Assembly: GCA_002900995.3 (NCBI GenBank)
Contig: CM035313.1
Coordinates: forward strand, 2,542,001 to 2,606,000
Length of the DNA: 64,000 bases
Origin: Ganoderma boninense
Taxonomy: Eukaryota; Basidiomycota; Agaricomycetes; Polyporales; Polyporaceae
Direction: 5' to 3'
Both the position numbers and the translations under genes were made by a program. Positions within the stretch are counted from its first letter, which is position 1. Each line of letters begins with the position of its first letter. The notes under the pieces were generated by a model, which did not search any database, was not told where the DNA came from, and saw only the letters and a program-made list of their open reading frames with translations. This document shows, in pieces, positions 1 to 12,900 of the stretch.

Positions 1-348
1 CCCGCCGCTACCGCGAGTGGCACCATTTCTGGTAGTGTTGGGGCCAGAGACTATTCTGGAGTCGATGTCGATGAAGATGCTCGCGTGCTAGGCTCAATCT
101 ACGAATTCTGGCGCCGGCAGGACGGAGCGGGGGCGACAATCGCATGGGCCACATGGTTGCTGCGCAACGGGAAGGGCAAGGATGCGAGTGGGGTTATCGC
201 GCGGGTGCGCAGCGCGCTCGGGGACGGTGATGGGGCTACGGTCGAGAGCAGGTGGAAGCGGATCCTGGACGGCGATGAGTGGGCAGGAGAGGACGGTGAA
301 GTGGCAGAGGCGGGACCGACTCTGGACTCGCCGCCAGACGCGGCATAG
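1..348 (+). CDS. 3' end of an unidentified protein-coding gene (partial)
   Basis: Frame 1 is open from the window edge to a TAG at 346-348, giving about 115 C-terminal residues. The part around IYEFWRR and IAWATWLL is a Trp-rich, probably helical stretch, followed by an acidic Gly/Glu/Asp-rich tail. The alternating aromatic and Ala pattern recalls HAT/TPR helical repeats such as the C-terminus of the U3 snoRNP protein Utp6, but this is only a resemblance. No start or upstream exon is visible, so the product cannot be named. That it is coding rests on the open frame, its codon composition and its composition change into AT-richer non-coding DNA after the stop. Confidence 0.5.
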   Translation, partial: PAATASGTISGSVGARDYSGVDVDEDARVLGSIYEFWRRQDGAGATIAWATWLLRNGKGKDASGVIARVRSALGDGDGATVESRWKRILDGDEWAGEDGEVAEAGPTLDSPPDAA

Positions 349-2107
349 ACCGAGCATTCACATAACATGGAGGTGTAAAGGGGGATAAGGCGGAGGGAGT
401 GCGCAGTGGGCGATCAACATGCGTTTGTTTGCTGAGATGGCTGGTTTACTTAAGTAAATAGTTTGACATGGGTGTGGCGTTTTCTGGGTATTTGGCTTGG
501 TTACGGAGGCACCGCCAAGGCCCCGATGGAGTATGTCACAGTCGCACGACGCCGTGGATTCTGGTTACTGGGAGAGGTCTACCTGGAACAACTCGAAGCT
601 GGGAAGCCACATGCCGCAATTTTAATGCGGCAACGGTGTTAGGCTCCGGTCATGCGCTCCCCCAAAAGAACGGATGCCGGCGGTGGAAGGATGATGTTCG
701 ATTAATCCGGGTTCTCAGTTTATCTGTCCGTGCACACGAGCCCGAATGGTGAGCGTTCTCGTTCTCAGCGTCGATGCCTGCGTCACATCCGCATTGTCCG
801 GATTCGCCCCGGCGGTCGTTTCTCCCAGCAGGCGGGTGTGTTTGCTCCGGCCCTACGACCGAGCTCGGGGGCAGTTCAGTTCCTGGGCTTGCAGATATGT
901 CAGGCCAGGATCAGGGTGGGCGAAGGGCCCCGGGCGGTGCCTGACGATTGACCGGCAGCATATGGCATCCTCTGGGCGCACGCACAGGCTGCGCGGCAGA
1001 CGTCTTGGATGTGTTCCGGAAAGGGATTTGAACAAGGAGGAGCATTTGTCCGGATGGCGTTATGTAAGTAAGGGGGCAGAACGCGTCCGCCTGGATCACC
1101 GACATGAGGGGCGACCCGGTGAGGATCTGACAAGCGAGTCCGGGAGAGCGGAGACTGCAGCGAACGTCCGTGTGGGTGTGGTGGGAGTGGGAGGGGGGCG
1201 TGATCAGGACGCACACGGCGCCGTTCTCACAGGAAGCAGGGAGGGTGCGAGGGCGGCGGGGAGGGTCGCACAGTAGGGCCGGGGCCGGGGACGGGTGGGG
1301 GACGCAGCGGGGCGTCGGGGGCGGGATGGACGGCGGGGCCTCGGGGGGCTGCGAGGGTCGGGATGGAGTGGAGGCACATGGGCTTGGGAGCACGCGGACG
1401 GGAATAGAGACGGGTGGGTGGATGGATAGATGTGATGGGGGCTGATGGTATTGAAACAGCGTGCACCGCTCTGCGAATAAGCCGTGGCAGGGCGGGAGGG
1501 ATAATAATGGGTGAAATAAGGAATGGTAGAAGAAGACACGCGTGGCTCCGTGGAAGGCGAAGACCATGTGCTGCGCCAGGTCGCCCCCGTCCCCATAGAC
1601 TAGCCCAAATCTCCTCGTGCCCGTCCTCTTCTCTTCTCTCCTCCCCCTTCCTCCTCTCGGCCGTCCCTCTCCCTGTGGAAGTCGCAGCGGTGAGTCTCCG
1701 TCCTCCCTTCCCTCCCAGAGCCCCTGTCTGACCCAGCCGACCTCCCCCGCCCCTCTCCGCCACCACGGCCTCTTATCCGCGTATTTCAATCCCCGCTCGC
1801 CAGCTTTGCTCCCTGCTGCCATCTCCCACAAGTCTGCCTGCCTCCCGCTTCTTCCAAGCCAGGCTTGCCCTCCGCTCGCAGACGTCCTGGGGCGTCCGAG
1901 CCTCCCCGTGTCCGACAGGAGTCTCGAAGGAGAGCCACCCCCCATCGACTGGTCAGGCTTCGTTCACCGCCACCTATCTGCATGCATATCGAGCCAGTTC
2001 TCGTCCGTCTGTAGCCTCATCCTTCCTTTGGACATCTCGCCCGACTCTCCTCCTCCGAGAAGAACAGAGCGCAGAATCGCCCGGCTTACGACACAGCTTG
2101 TCTTCTA
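349..2107. other. Intergenic region and CT-rich 5' leader of the kinase gene
   Basis: No supportable gene. From about 1590 to 2100 the + strand is strongly pyrimidine-rich (repeated TCCTC and CCTCC runs), as is common in promoters and 5' leaders of basidiomycete genes. The sequence CTAATGTTGCAG at 2105-2116 resembles a branch point plus 3' splice site, so a 5' UTR intron may end there. Long reading frames on the minus strand here are reverse complements of this low-complexity tract. Confidence 0.6.
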
Positions 2108-5100
2108 ATGTTGCAGTATCCAGTCCAGCTCCCCCCGCTCTCCCTCTCCTCCTCGAAGCGCGCTCCCGCAGGCAGAGACAGAGACCACGACGATCGGCGC
2201 AATGGCCCCTCTTCCCGACTCTCAAAGCTCCCCCTTCATGACCATCGTATCGTCTCCCCTCGTCCCCCAGTCCTCCCCGTAACTCCCCTCTCCATCTCCA
2301 CTGCTCTATCTTCCCCATCGTCGTCCTCTGACTCGACCTACCCTTCCCCCCTCCCCTCCCCCGTTTCGCATCCCGCGAAGCTCATTCACCGCTCTTCTCT
2401 TACTTCTTCGCCTCGGCAGCTCCCCAGTCCCGTCTCTCGTTCTCCCCATCCTCTCCGCTCAAACCTCCCCTCGTTTGATGGTCGCTCCGGCTCAAGCGGG
2501 CACTCCTCAGTGTCTTCGAGCATCGTTGACGTCCTCTCGCAGGGTGACCTGGTTGGAGAAGGATTGTACCTCCAGGGTGAGATCATTTCACGGGTCCCGA
2601 TAAGCTCATCTGAGCCGCGGGTCGACTATGATGAACCGGCGAAGGAGTTTGAGGTTGTTCGGAAGCTTGGTACCGGCAGTTACGCTGTTGTGTATCTCGT
2701 GCGCGAGGTTCTTTCGCGCCCTCTGCCTTCCGACGACGGCCATGTTGCTGCATTTGGGCGCATGGACCTTGACGATGGATCGCCTGGCAACCAGTCTACG
2801 GAATACGGCCGCGAATACGCTGTCAAAGTGCTGTCGAAAGCCAACCTTGACGAGGATGCGCTTACAGCCCAGTTGTTTGAGGTATGTGCAGCATATATGC
2901 GCATCTATTGTGGTTGCTGACTCGTTTTGCGCTCTAGGCCACGATACATCAATCCCTCCCCGCACACCCCAACATCGTCACCCTTCATCGGACTCTCGAG
3001 ACCCCGTCCTTCTTGCTTCTCCTCCTCGAGTTCGTCCCCGGTGAAGACCTTTTTTATTTCCTCGAACAAGCTCGTGACCATTACGAAACCGATCCATCAA
3101 CCACCGACCTGTCGACCTCGCCACCAGTTTCGGACTCAAGCTGCGCCTCCCGTACACCCCCAACCCCAAGCCTTCTTTCCGCGCTTGCCCCTTCGCAGCT
3201 TCTCTCGCGCACGCGCCTTCGCCTCATCGCATCGATGTTCTCGCAGATGTGTGAGGCGGTGGCCACATGCCACAATCATTCAGTCTTCCATCGCGACATC
3301 AAACCCGAGAACTTTATTGTTACTGACGGGTGGATCAAGCTCCCTGACGGACGGTCAGAGCGCAAGGTCGTTGTCAAGCTCACTGACTTCGGCCTGTCCA
3401 CTACCGATGTCGATTCAGCGGATATGGATTGTGGTAGCGCCCCCTATATGAGTTTCGGTACGTTCTCGATCATCTCATTGAGTCACTGAGTGTTGTACTG
3501 ACATGAAGCAACAGAATGCCGTAATAACATACATCCTACTTATTCGCCGCGAGCTGCCGACGTCTGGTCACTTGGTATCGTGCTTATCAATATGTGCGTT
3601 GCAGCACGTATATGGCACGCGCCAGTGATGCTAATCGTTGTTATAGGTTGTACCATTATAACCCTTGGACGGACACCACGCAAGGCGTGTGCTCGTCGTT
3701 TGAGCTCTACTGCCAACAGCCCATCAACTTCTTCATGCAGCGTTTCTCGGGCATGACCCTCCCTGTCGCCGAGTTCTTGGCCAACAACGTCTTCTGTATC
3801 CTTGACAATCCAAAGGACGATTCCAAGCGCGTTTCTGCCCGTACCTTTGGCAACTGGATCAAGGACCTCCCGAACCTTCTGGGAAGTCCCTCGATGCCGG
3901 GCCACACTCGGACGATCTCCATCTCCTCTGTGCAGGGCCACCGTCTCTCTTCCATTCCCCACTCTCGCCGACCTTCTCTTCGCAACTCTCTCATTGCTGC
4001 GGAGGGCGCATCTCGCCGTGCATCTCGCCACCTCTCGCGGAACCCGTCCAGCGGTACCGCGTTCGAGCACAAGCTCGAAAGCCCTATGACTCTTCCGCCT
4101 GTGCCTGATGGCGAGTTCGAGCCAGAGAGCACGGCTGATCACCTTCATGACCATCACGACAAACATGACCACGACGCTGAGGCGGAGGTGGAAGGCGAGA
4201 CAGGCTCCCGCTCGGCTTCCACTCACAAGCGACGCAAGCGGGGTGCTCGCAAAGGCAAGGGCTCGTCGACGATCTCCCCGATCACGCCGACATCCGCACA
4301 CGATGCCACCCTCGAGACCCTTGCTCAGGCATCTCAAGCGCTTGCGCGCGAGATCTCTCGCACTTCGCGGCAGTCCGGCAACACGCAAGTGTCGGCCGCC
4401 TCTGACGTCCACTCGATCCCTTACCCTATTTCTCCTGGCATGGCGTTGCCGCCGATTTCCCTCCTTAATGCATCCGTTCCTCCTTCTCTTTCATCTCTCA
4501 GCCCCTCAATTCCTTCGATATCGAAGAAGTCGTCCAAGTGGAAGCTCTCGTTCGGCAAGAACAACGCGAACACCGCTGCTGGTGCGAAGCTGTCTCCTGC
4601 TTCCGAGGATCCTCCCAGCTCTCCCGACGTACCAACTTCGGGTGCCAAGCAGATGTCTGCGACAGCCAGCAACGTCACGAACCTACTGATGAGCTTGAAC
4701 GCGCCCTCTGTGCCCACCGCCAAACCGGCACCGGTACCTGCCCCTCACCGCTCCGACCGCGACCGTGAGCGTGAGTTTGGCACATTCGGCGATTTCGACG
4801 ATCCGTGGGGCCGTGGTCGTCGGCCCAAGAACGCATACAGCACCAGCCCGAGCGCAAGCAACACTTGGGGTCCTTCGTCGTCGTCTCCGTTCCGCTCGTC
4901 ACAGCCCCGGGCAAGTCCCGAACGACGGTATGGCGGCCCCTACGGCAACAATGGCGACAAGCGATCTGAACGTGCAGTCTCGCCGTCCAGTACGCGGAGC
5001 GGGCGGCCGCTGGCATCGAGCGCCAGCTCAATGGCGTCGAGCAACTGGCGCAGCTCTATGTCCAGCGCAGGCACGTCGACCTCAACGTTCACGAGGTACA

Positions 5101-5622
5101 GCAACAATAGCTCGCGTTCCGTGGCTACCGCCGCGACGAGCGTGTCGTCGCAGAGCTGGCGCAGCCAAGGCAGCAAGAACACGCAGGACTCTTCCCAGTC
5201 ACAGATGCCGGCGAACGTGAAGTGTAAGTCGTATTGTTGACCATGTCGCCTTATCGGCGATTGATTCGCTGACACGCCGTCTAGTTGTCACTGGCACACC
5301 ATGGGAGTTGTACCAGTTGCCCCGCCAGATGTACCCCAACCCCGACGATGCCAAGTTCGGTGCCCCGCCAGTCCGCAAACGTCGGATGAACAAGCCGAAG
5401 GACATCACCCTCGACACGATCACCGAGCGGCCGCCTCATTCCAAGTCGCCGCTTGGTCTCGGTCAGCGTCAGGATGCAGCTACGAGCACGACCGACCTCG
5501 ATCGCGGCGACGGTGGCAACCGAGACCGAGAAGGAGGGGACTCGCATGACGGGACGCCGCGAAAGGTGCAGAAGGGACAGATCAATGCCCTTGCGAAGAT
5601 GCTGTCTGCCCTTCGCCGGTGA
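2108..5622 (+). CDS. Ran1/Ksp1-like serine/threonine protein kinase
   Basis: Five exons: 2108-2881, 2938-3457, 3515-3593, 3647-5223, 5285-5622, closing in frame for 1095 aa from the first ATG. The kinase domain (about residues 180-470) shows the Gly loop GTGSYAVV, the Lys motif YAVKVL, HRDIKPENF, the Mg-binding LTDFGLS and APYMSFEC/VWSLGIVL. The activation segment, the NPW motif and the block ending FGNWIKDLP resemble the Ran1/Pat1-Ksp1-Sks1-Vhs1 group, kinases that control nutrient response and, in fission yeast, entry into meiosis. A long Ser/Pro-rich, presumably disordered tail follows (about 470-1095), with a conserved-looking end at TPWELYQLPRQMYPNP. The start is uncertain: an ATG at 2202 in another frame, in a better context, opens a short protein-like stretch. 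The exact orthology is not decided. Confidence 0.88.
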
Positions 5623-7039
5623 GCGTGCTTTCTAGCGCTGCTCCCGGACCTCGCGCAGAGTGTCGGTCGGTCTCGTTCCTCTCATCACCCCTCTCACGTC
5701 GCCATGTCAGTTCGCTCGGTTCACGTCACCGGGCCCCAGTCGCTGCTCGTCGCGCAGGGACCTGCGTTGTATATTGGGCATCGTGTCGACACTGGCGTTG
5801 ATACGGTTCCGCGGATGAAAAGACGAGACTCGTTCCTTCTTTGTCGTGACACGCACATTCGTTCTGCCTTTCCTCTCTCCCCTGTCCTCTCGCATGCAAC
5901 CCCTCTCCCCCCTGCACAACTCATCTTATCTACCTCATCATCAATTGCCCTCACACGTGTATTCTTCCTTGTCATCGCCTAATTGACCACCTTGCACCCA
6001 CGCTGCGTCTCACCCTCCTCACCACGCGAGCGCTCAGCGCGTGGCGGCGAGGCTGAGCACGGACTGTTGACCTTCCCACTCGCTTAGACGACTTGCCCGC
6101 CCCACCGTAGCGTATTCTCCAGCCACCAATGTCGCAACTGTCTGTACGATACTTCCCTGTCGTCGAGAATACATTGGTTGGACGTAGTGTTCTCTATGCC
6201 TACGAGAAGCTCGCTGCTCGGTCGTCGTCGTCGTCGTCGCCGGTTCGAGACGCACTCATCGCTTGCCTGTAATTATTGCCACCTGCACTCACCCACACCG
6301 CCCTTTCCCCACTGCCTCCGATTCATCCACTCAGTACCACCTCAAGCATACACACTCACTCGCTTTGCTTTCGCAACTCTCTTGTACATTTATCACAAAG
6401 CTCGCGTCTTACATACATTCACATACAAACACACATATAGCTTCGCAACGGACTCGAATTTTTCTTCATCTTCTCCTTTAGTCCGTCTGCCCACACGCTC
6501 TTTCTCGCAATTGCATGCGCACTACGTCGTAGTTGTAGCTAGGATGGTACCATGGATCAACACATCGGACACACTTTTTTGCACCTGTCTCTTACATATT
6601 TACTTGCCGCTCGTTGGAAATCTCTCCCTGCACTTGTATCCGTCTGTCTGTCTCTGTGCGTGCGGGATGTGATACTACATTAAACTTAACTTCTCACAAG
6701 GCCGTCTGACATGGTATGTGGTCGCGGCCGAGTACTAGTATTGTGTGTGGCTCCGGTTGTAGCTACTGTCTTAGGGTACTGCTCTAACTTAATATCCGGC
6801 TCGTTCCTCTGCGCTCTGCACCTCAGACGGCATGGCACCACATGGGACTGCACCATGCCAGCCCAGAATCCGTATCCAGATCGAGGACCCTGTGCGATGT
6901 GCGATCGTCGTTCAACGTTGGTCGTTAACCACAGATGTGGAGCAACTGAGCGGGATCCGAGTAGGCCGCAGATGCCGTCGCCCTCTGGCGGATCGGACCC
7001 GAAAGGCAACCAACGTGGACGGACGCATGGCAAACAAGC
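5623..7039. other. Intergenic region between convergent kinase and cyclin genes
   Basis: No gene seen. It contains the presumed 3' UTRs of both neighbours, a CT/CA-rich tract at about 6260-6660, and a six-unit GTC microsatellite at 6221-6238. Confidence 0.55.
6221..6238. repeat. (GTC)6 microsatellite
   Basis: Six perfect GTC units in non-coding sequence downstream of the kinase gene. Confidence 0.85.
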
Positions 7040-8263
7040 TCAGGAGAGGTCCATCTCCGATTCGGGCTCGGATTCCTGTCGTTGCTGCTGTTGCTGCTGC
7101 AGCGCCGCGAAGGCCATGTTCTGCTCAACGGTCGGCGGATTCGGGGACTCCGGCGCGACGGTGGCGGGGTCGACGAGGATCGTTGACGGCTCGCGGCGGG
7201 CGGATGGGCCAGCACTGGTGGACGCGGCACCGTTTCGGCGCTGCGCTTGGAGGATGTGAAGCGGGGGCTGCGGGGCGGGGGACGCGGCGGGCGATAGGTC
7301 GTAGTCCATGTCGCTGTCCGAGGATATGCTGCTCGAGGAGGCGTCGGCGATGACGAAGCCGCCTTTGCTGTACGTCCGGACGAGGTTCACGTAGTATTCC
7401 TGGAGGGTTTCGCGGGTGCACTAAGCGCGCGGAGGAGGAACGTGCGTGCGGACGCGGGCGCAGTGTGCACGTATGCGATACGCCACCCGGGGTTGGACAA
7501 GGGGGTTGCGGGTTCAGCCGGGTTGTCAAGGTACCGAGAACGTGGAAGAGGAGGAGGAGAGTGGGAGTTCGGATGGGTAGAGTGAAGGACTGGGAGGCTC
7601 ACCGTTAGGTTCCAGTTGATCATGCGTAGGAACTCGCGCTCGAGGACGTTGAGTTCCGTGACGGGTATACCGCCAACCTTCGCGTAGACGCTATTACTGT
7701 GGAAGGCATCGCAGAGACACTTGCTTGACACGCATATGGATGTGATGACGAAGCGATGGCAGGTGAGAGAGGAGAGGACGAAGGCGGGCATTCGGACGGA
7801 TATTTGATCGATATAGTGCAGGGTGATTAGAAGGCATGACCGCTGTGGAAGGATGCGTATGTCTGAGCGTCGTGGCGGCAGCGCGCGGTGTTCTGGGCGT
7901 ACCTCAGCTTTAGTGAATTTGACGATGCGCCGTAGGTAGTCTATGATGGAGATGCCTGGGGCGGAGCGCGAGTGGAAGCGTGTTAGACTTTTGCTAAGCG
8001 TTCGGAAGAGTGTCATCGGCAACGTCGCCCTGCAGAACCTGCAAGGGTTTGACGCACGGGGAGAGAGGTACTTGGTCGTTGTGAGCCATCAAACGTTCCA
8101 TCATATCGGCTACTCGCGAAGGAAGATGCGGGGAGTGTGAGTGGAGAGGACATACGAGAAGGCTCAAGGCTGGGAAGATGGACGGACCTATGAGGCGGAC
8201 GAGGATATCTACATCGACGTCCTCAAAGGCAGCCGGCAGTTCGACCCTCTCTTGAGATTCCAT
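7040..8263 (-). CDS. Pho80-like (PCL-type) cyclin
   Basis: Five exons read on the minus strand: 8263-8188, 8112-8058, 7993-7903, 7842-7603, 7420-7040, summing to 843 nt (280 aa). The first intron uses donor GTCCGT. The cyclin fold (about residues 25-150) has [45 protein letters not shown] and [16 protein letters not shown], blocks typical of Pho80-type cyclins, which bind a Pho85-like CDK and regulate phosphate and nutrient signalling. The chosen start, MESQERVEL, is the first ATG before the conserved region. After the box [18 protein letters not shown] the C-terminus is Ser/Pro-rich and includes an eight-residue polyglutamine run, encoded by the CTG/TTG repeat near 7083-7105. Transcribed away from RPL12 with 371 bp between start codons. 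Confidence 0.87.
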
Positions 8264-8634
8264 CCACCCATTGCGGCATCCAAGTCCGCCGTCCGCCTGG
8301 GGGTGTTGTCGACGAAGCAAGGATGTGGGGAGGCGACACAGGAACTCAGACAGGGATGTGGGCCACGAGTCGCTCCCGTCCCGAGCCCCGACTCTCCCCC
8401 GCCTTCTCCCACGATCTTATCGGGTCCCTCCCACCGGCGTCTCCGGCCCCGGCCCGCTCCCAGCCCCCGCCAGAGCCTGTCTCCCGGCATCCCCCGCCCA
8501 TCTATACAGCACCTCAGCCTGCCCAAACCTTATTCTCAACTACACGCCCGCGCGCCAGTGCGAGACCAAACGAATCTATCCGCCCGTACTGCGTACTCTC
8601 GCCGCCGTTTCTTCCCTCCCCTTCAACATTCGCC
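8264..8634. promoter_or_regulatory. Shared divergent promoter of the cyclin and RPL12
   Basis: The 371 bp between the two oppositely oriented start codons must hold both core promoters and 5' leaders. It has long C/T tracts on the + strand near 8380-8480 and 8590-8630. No specific transcription factor site could be assigned. Confidence 0.5.
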
Positions 8635-9323
8635 ATGGCCCCCAAGATCGTGCGTCTCTCCCCTCTCCAGGACTCTGGCTTTCGCTTATGACTGCGCGGA
8701 TTGTAGGACCCCAACGAAATCAAGATCATCTACCTGCGGGCGACGGGAGGTGAAGTCGGTGCCTCCTCGGCACTTGCCCCCAAAATCGGTCCTTTGGGTC
8801 TCGTACGTCTCTTCCAGTAATGCCCCATGGAGAGCCGCCTTTCCGAACGTTTTGTCCTTGCAGTCACCGAAGAAGGTCGGTGAAGATATCGCGAAGGCCA
8901 CCGGTGCCTGGAAGGGTCTCCGGGTAACGGTCCAGCTTACCATCCAAAACCGTCAAGCCAAGGTCGACGTCGTCCCCTCCGCATCCTCCCTCGTCATTAA
9001 GGCTCTCAAGGGTACGTTCACACGTTAATTCCACTGCGATCTCGGAAAGTCTAGATATCCATACCTATCCATTCGACCCAACAGAGCCCCCACGCGACCG
9101 CAAGAAGGAGAAGAACATCAAGCACTCTGGCAACATCACTTTTGACGAGGTGCTCGACATTGCGCGCACTATGCGCTCAAAATCTCTTGCGAAGACTCTC
9201 GCGAACGGCGCAAAGGAGATCCTCGGCACGGCACAGTCGGTTGGCTGCACAGTCGACGGTCAGCCCCCTCACGACATCATCGACCAGATCAACAGTGGGG
9301 AGATTGAGGTGCCAGAGGAGTAG
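8635..9323 (+). CDS. RPL12: 60S ribosomal protein L12 (uL11)
   Basis: Four exons: 8635-8649, 8707-8802, 8864-9011, 9085-9323, totalling 498 nt and 165 aa, the standard length for eukaryotic L12. The protein begins [20 protein letters not shown] and includes [20 protein letters not shown], the uL11 N-terminal RNA-binding signature, and ends [11 protein letters not shown]. It binds the 25S GTPase-associated centre and supports the ribosomal stalk and translation-factor GTPase activity. The first coding exon is only 15 nt, an arrangement often seen in fungal ribosomal protein genes. All frames close cleanly with GT-AG introns. Confidence 0.97.
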
Positions 9324-9957
9324 ACGATGTACATGTACTTCATTTTTATCATACCATTTACTCATCGTCTTGGGTTCGGCCGGCGTGCTTCAGCAAGATA
9401 GGGACGTGGGCCCTGCCACCGCGATACATGTGTATAGTACCTTCTTTCCTCATGTGCATGATGGTTATGGGGATTAATGGGAGTCCAACATCTTTTCCAA
9501 GATGTTTGTGGTGCTGCTTCTGTTGTGCTATGTATGTCACCAGATGAAGGGTGAAACCAAATATTCCACTTCTCTGTGAATGCTCTGGCTATGTGTCGTA
9601 GCTGTATGTCAGGAGCTCGAAAATTCTATTACCAGGCTTACTTCGAACAGCCTAAAATGCGCGGAACAAGAGGCAACAAGCAATAACAAGTGTTTGTATG
9701 CAAGCAAACCCCAAGTGGGGTCAAGAGAACTGTGGCTAGTGGGCGCTCCGGGCCGAGTCTGTGGTTGGGGGATCTGATCTGAGATGATCCGATCGTCTCA
9801 GTATGGTATTGGCGGCGCTTATCTGGGGGAGGAGGAAAGTGGCCAGGGACGAGTTGACTCGGGCGACCTGCGCATCTCAGCCTCTCCTCCGAGTCATCCT
9901 CGCTCTGCATACATAAACGCCATCTAGAGGCTCATTGCCTCCTATATCCTCCACGCC
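9324..9957. other. Intergenic region RPL12-ILS1
   Basis: Presumed RPL12 3' UTR and IleRS promoter. No gene or repeat recognised. The sequence just before the IleRS ATG is moderately CT-rich. Confidence 0.5.
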
Positions 9958-12900
9958 ATGTCGTTTCCCTCGCACAATCGTGAGTATTCGAAACTTCAAG
10001 CTCTCCGCGAGTCCGAGACTAATCTAGCCGATGCTCAGTCTCTGCGCCCTTCAACTTCGCGAAGGAAGAGGAGAAGGTTATCGAGTACTGGAGAGAGATC
10101 GATGCCTTCCGGACAAGCCTCAAGCTCTCCGAAGGAAGACCGAGTTTACCTTCTACGATGGTCCTCCGTTCGCCACTGGTCTTCCCCACTACGGACATCT
10201 ACTAGCCGGAACCATCAAGGTGCGTATCATACGCCATCCCGCATTTCTAAAATCCTGAGCTTTGCTCCACGCAGGATATCGTTACAAGACATGCGCACGC
10301 AAGTGGTCATCATGTCATCCGTCGTTTTGGTTGGGATACCCATGGTTTGCCCGTCGAGCACGAGATCGACAAAAAGCTCGGCATCACCTCCCGCGACGAT
10401 GTCATGAAGATGGGCATCGACAAATACAACGAGGAGTGCCGTGCCATCGTTATGCGCTATGCGTCTGAATGGCGCCTCACTGTCGAGCGTATGGGTCGCT
10501 GGATCGACTTCGACGATGACTACAAGACCCTCAACACCAGCTTCATGGAGTCTGTCTGGTGGGCATTCAAGCAGCTGCACGAGAAAGGTCAAGTGTACCG
10601 TGGACTCCGTGTCATGCCGTACTCTACCGGGTGCACGACTCCACTGTCCAACTTCGAGGCAAACTTGGCGTACAAGGATGTCAACGACCCCGCGGTCACC
10701 GTCGCATTTCCCCTCGTAGATGATCGCACCACCTCGCTCCTGGCATGGACAACGACTCCTTGGACTCTTCCATCGAATCTCGGTCTTTGCGTCAACCCCG
10801 ACTTCACATACCTCAAAATCTACGATGAAGAGCGCAAACAGAACTTCATCATCTACGAGGGTCTGCTCACCACGCTCTACAAAGACCCTAAAAAGGCGAA
10901 ATTTAAGAAATTGGCCACTTATAAGGGCTCGGATATGAAGGGTTGGCGATACGTCCCATTATTCGAATATTTCACGGAGCAGGTGCGGGACCCAGCGCCT
11001 CGTAATGGTTCAATGCCCTGACCCGAGAATGAATATGCAGTTTGAGGACAGAGCTTTCCGCGTTCTCAACGATGCGTACGTCAAGGCCGATGAGGGTACT
11101 GGTATTGTCCACCAGGCACCTGCGTTTGGTGAGGACGATCATCGCATCGCTATTGCGCACGGTGTCCTCCAGCCTGAGGACATGCCACCTTGTCCCATTG
11201 ACGACGCCGGCCGTTTCACATCTGAAGTCTCTGACTTCCAGGGTCAACATGTCAAAGTGAGGGACTAAATGCTATTTTTATGGATATGAAAAGCACTCAC
11301 CTTGCACATTAGACCGCAGACAAGGAGATCCAGAAGGTACTGAAGGCGAAAGGCCGCCTGATCGTCCAGTCGACGGTCAACCACTCGTATCCCTTCTGCT
11401 GGCGGTGCGTAGGATGTCTTCGCCGACCCGAACTTGTTCTCATCTAAGACATCCATACTTTTAGGTCTGGCACACCACTTATTTATCGTGCCATCCCGGC
11501 ATGGTTCGTTCGTGTCCAGCCCATTGTCGACCAGCTCGTCGCGGGCAACAGCGAAACCCGCTGGGTCCCACAACACGTTGGCGAAGGTCGCTTTGGAAAC
11601 TGGATCTCCAATGCGCGTGACTGGAACATCTCACGGAATCGCTATTGGGGGACGCCGATCCCCTTGTGGGCTAGCGATGATCTAGAGGAGGTATGTCCCC
11701 GAAGAGCCATCTTTGCTCTGAGAACGTCGTCTTGACTGTTAACGTCCAGATTGTGTGTGTCGGTTCCGTAGAAGAGCTCGAGACTTTGTCCGGCATCAAG
11801 GGAATCACCGACCTACACCGTGACAAGATCGACCACATCACCATCCCATCGAAGCAGGGCAAGGGTCAGCTCAAGCGTGTCGAGGAAGTCTTCGACTGTT
11901 GGTTCGAGTCCGGCAGCATGCCGTACGCATCACAACACTATCCCTTCGAGAACAAGGAACTATTTGAGAGCACCTACCCCGCGCACTTCGTTTCAGAAGG
12001 CATCGACCAGACCCGTGGATGGTTTTATACCCTGCTCGTGCTCGGCACGCACCTGTTCGGAAAGGCACCCTGGAGGAACCTTATCGTTACAGGCCTTGTC
12101 CTCGCGGAGTAAGCCAATTACTGTCCAAGCCCTTCCCGTATGTTTCTGACCAGCAACTTGTAGGGATGGAAAGAAGATGAGCAAGAGCCTGAAGAACTAC
12201 CCGGACCCCATGAACGTCATCAACCTGTACGGCGCGGACGCGACGCGCATGTTCCTCGTGAACTCACCGATCGTCCGTGGCGACAACCTCCGCTTCCGCG
12301 AGGCCGGTGTCCGGGAGGTCGTCTCGCGCGTGCTCCTCCCCTGGCTCAACTCGTTCCGCTTCTTCCTCGGGCAGGTTGCGCTCCTCCAGAAGACGACTGG
12401 GCGGAAGTTCGTGTACCACGCTCACGCTGCGGTGTCGTCGAATGTGATGGATCGTTGGATCCTCGCACGGTGCCAGTCGCTCATCCGTCTCGTCCGCGAG
12501 GAGATGGCCGCGTACCGCCTATACACCATCATCCCCCGCCTGCTGGACCTCGTGGACGAACTCACGAACTGGTACATCCGCTTCAACCGGAGGCGGTTAA
12601 AGGGTGAGGATGGTGAAGAGGATACGGTGGCCGCGCTCAACACGCTGTTCGAGACGCTCCTCACTCTCTGCCAGACAATGGTACGTGTTGACTGCCGCGT
12701 AGAGCCATCTTAGTTTGTCGCTGACATTGTGTCTGCAGTCCTCGTACACCCCTTTCCTTACCGAAAACATCTACCAAGGTCTGCGGGAGTTCATCCCCGA
12801 AGACCCCAAGGCCGGAGACGTCCGCTCCATCCACTTCCTCCCCTTCCCTGAGGTCAAGGAGGAGTACTTCGACGAGGTCATCGAGCGCAAGGTCAAGCGC

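Noticed and set aside
911..1945. 344-codon open frame on the minus strand
   Set aside because: It is the reverse complement of a CT-rich, low-complexity leader; residues are Arg/Gly/Pro-rich with no motif and no splice context.
8141..9028. 295-codon + frame overlapping the start of RPL12
   Set aside because: It reads through two RPL12 introns and the cyclin's 5' exon in antisense; only its last part is RPL12 coding sequence.
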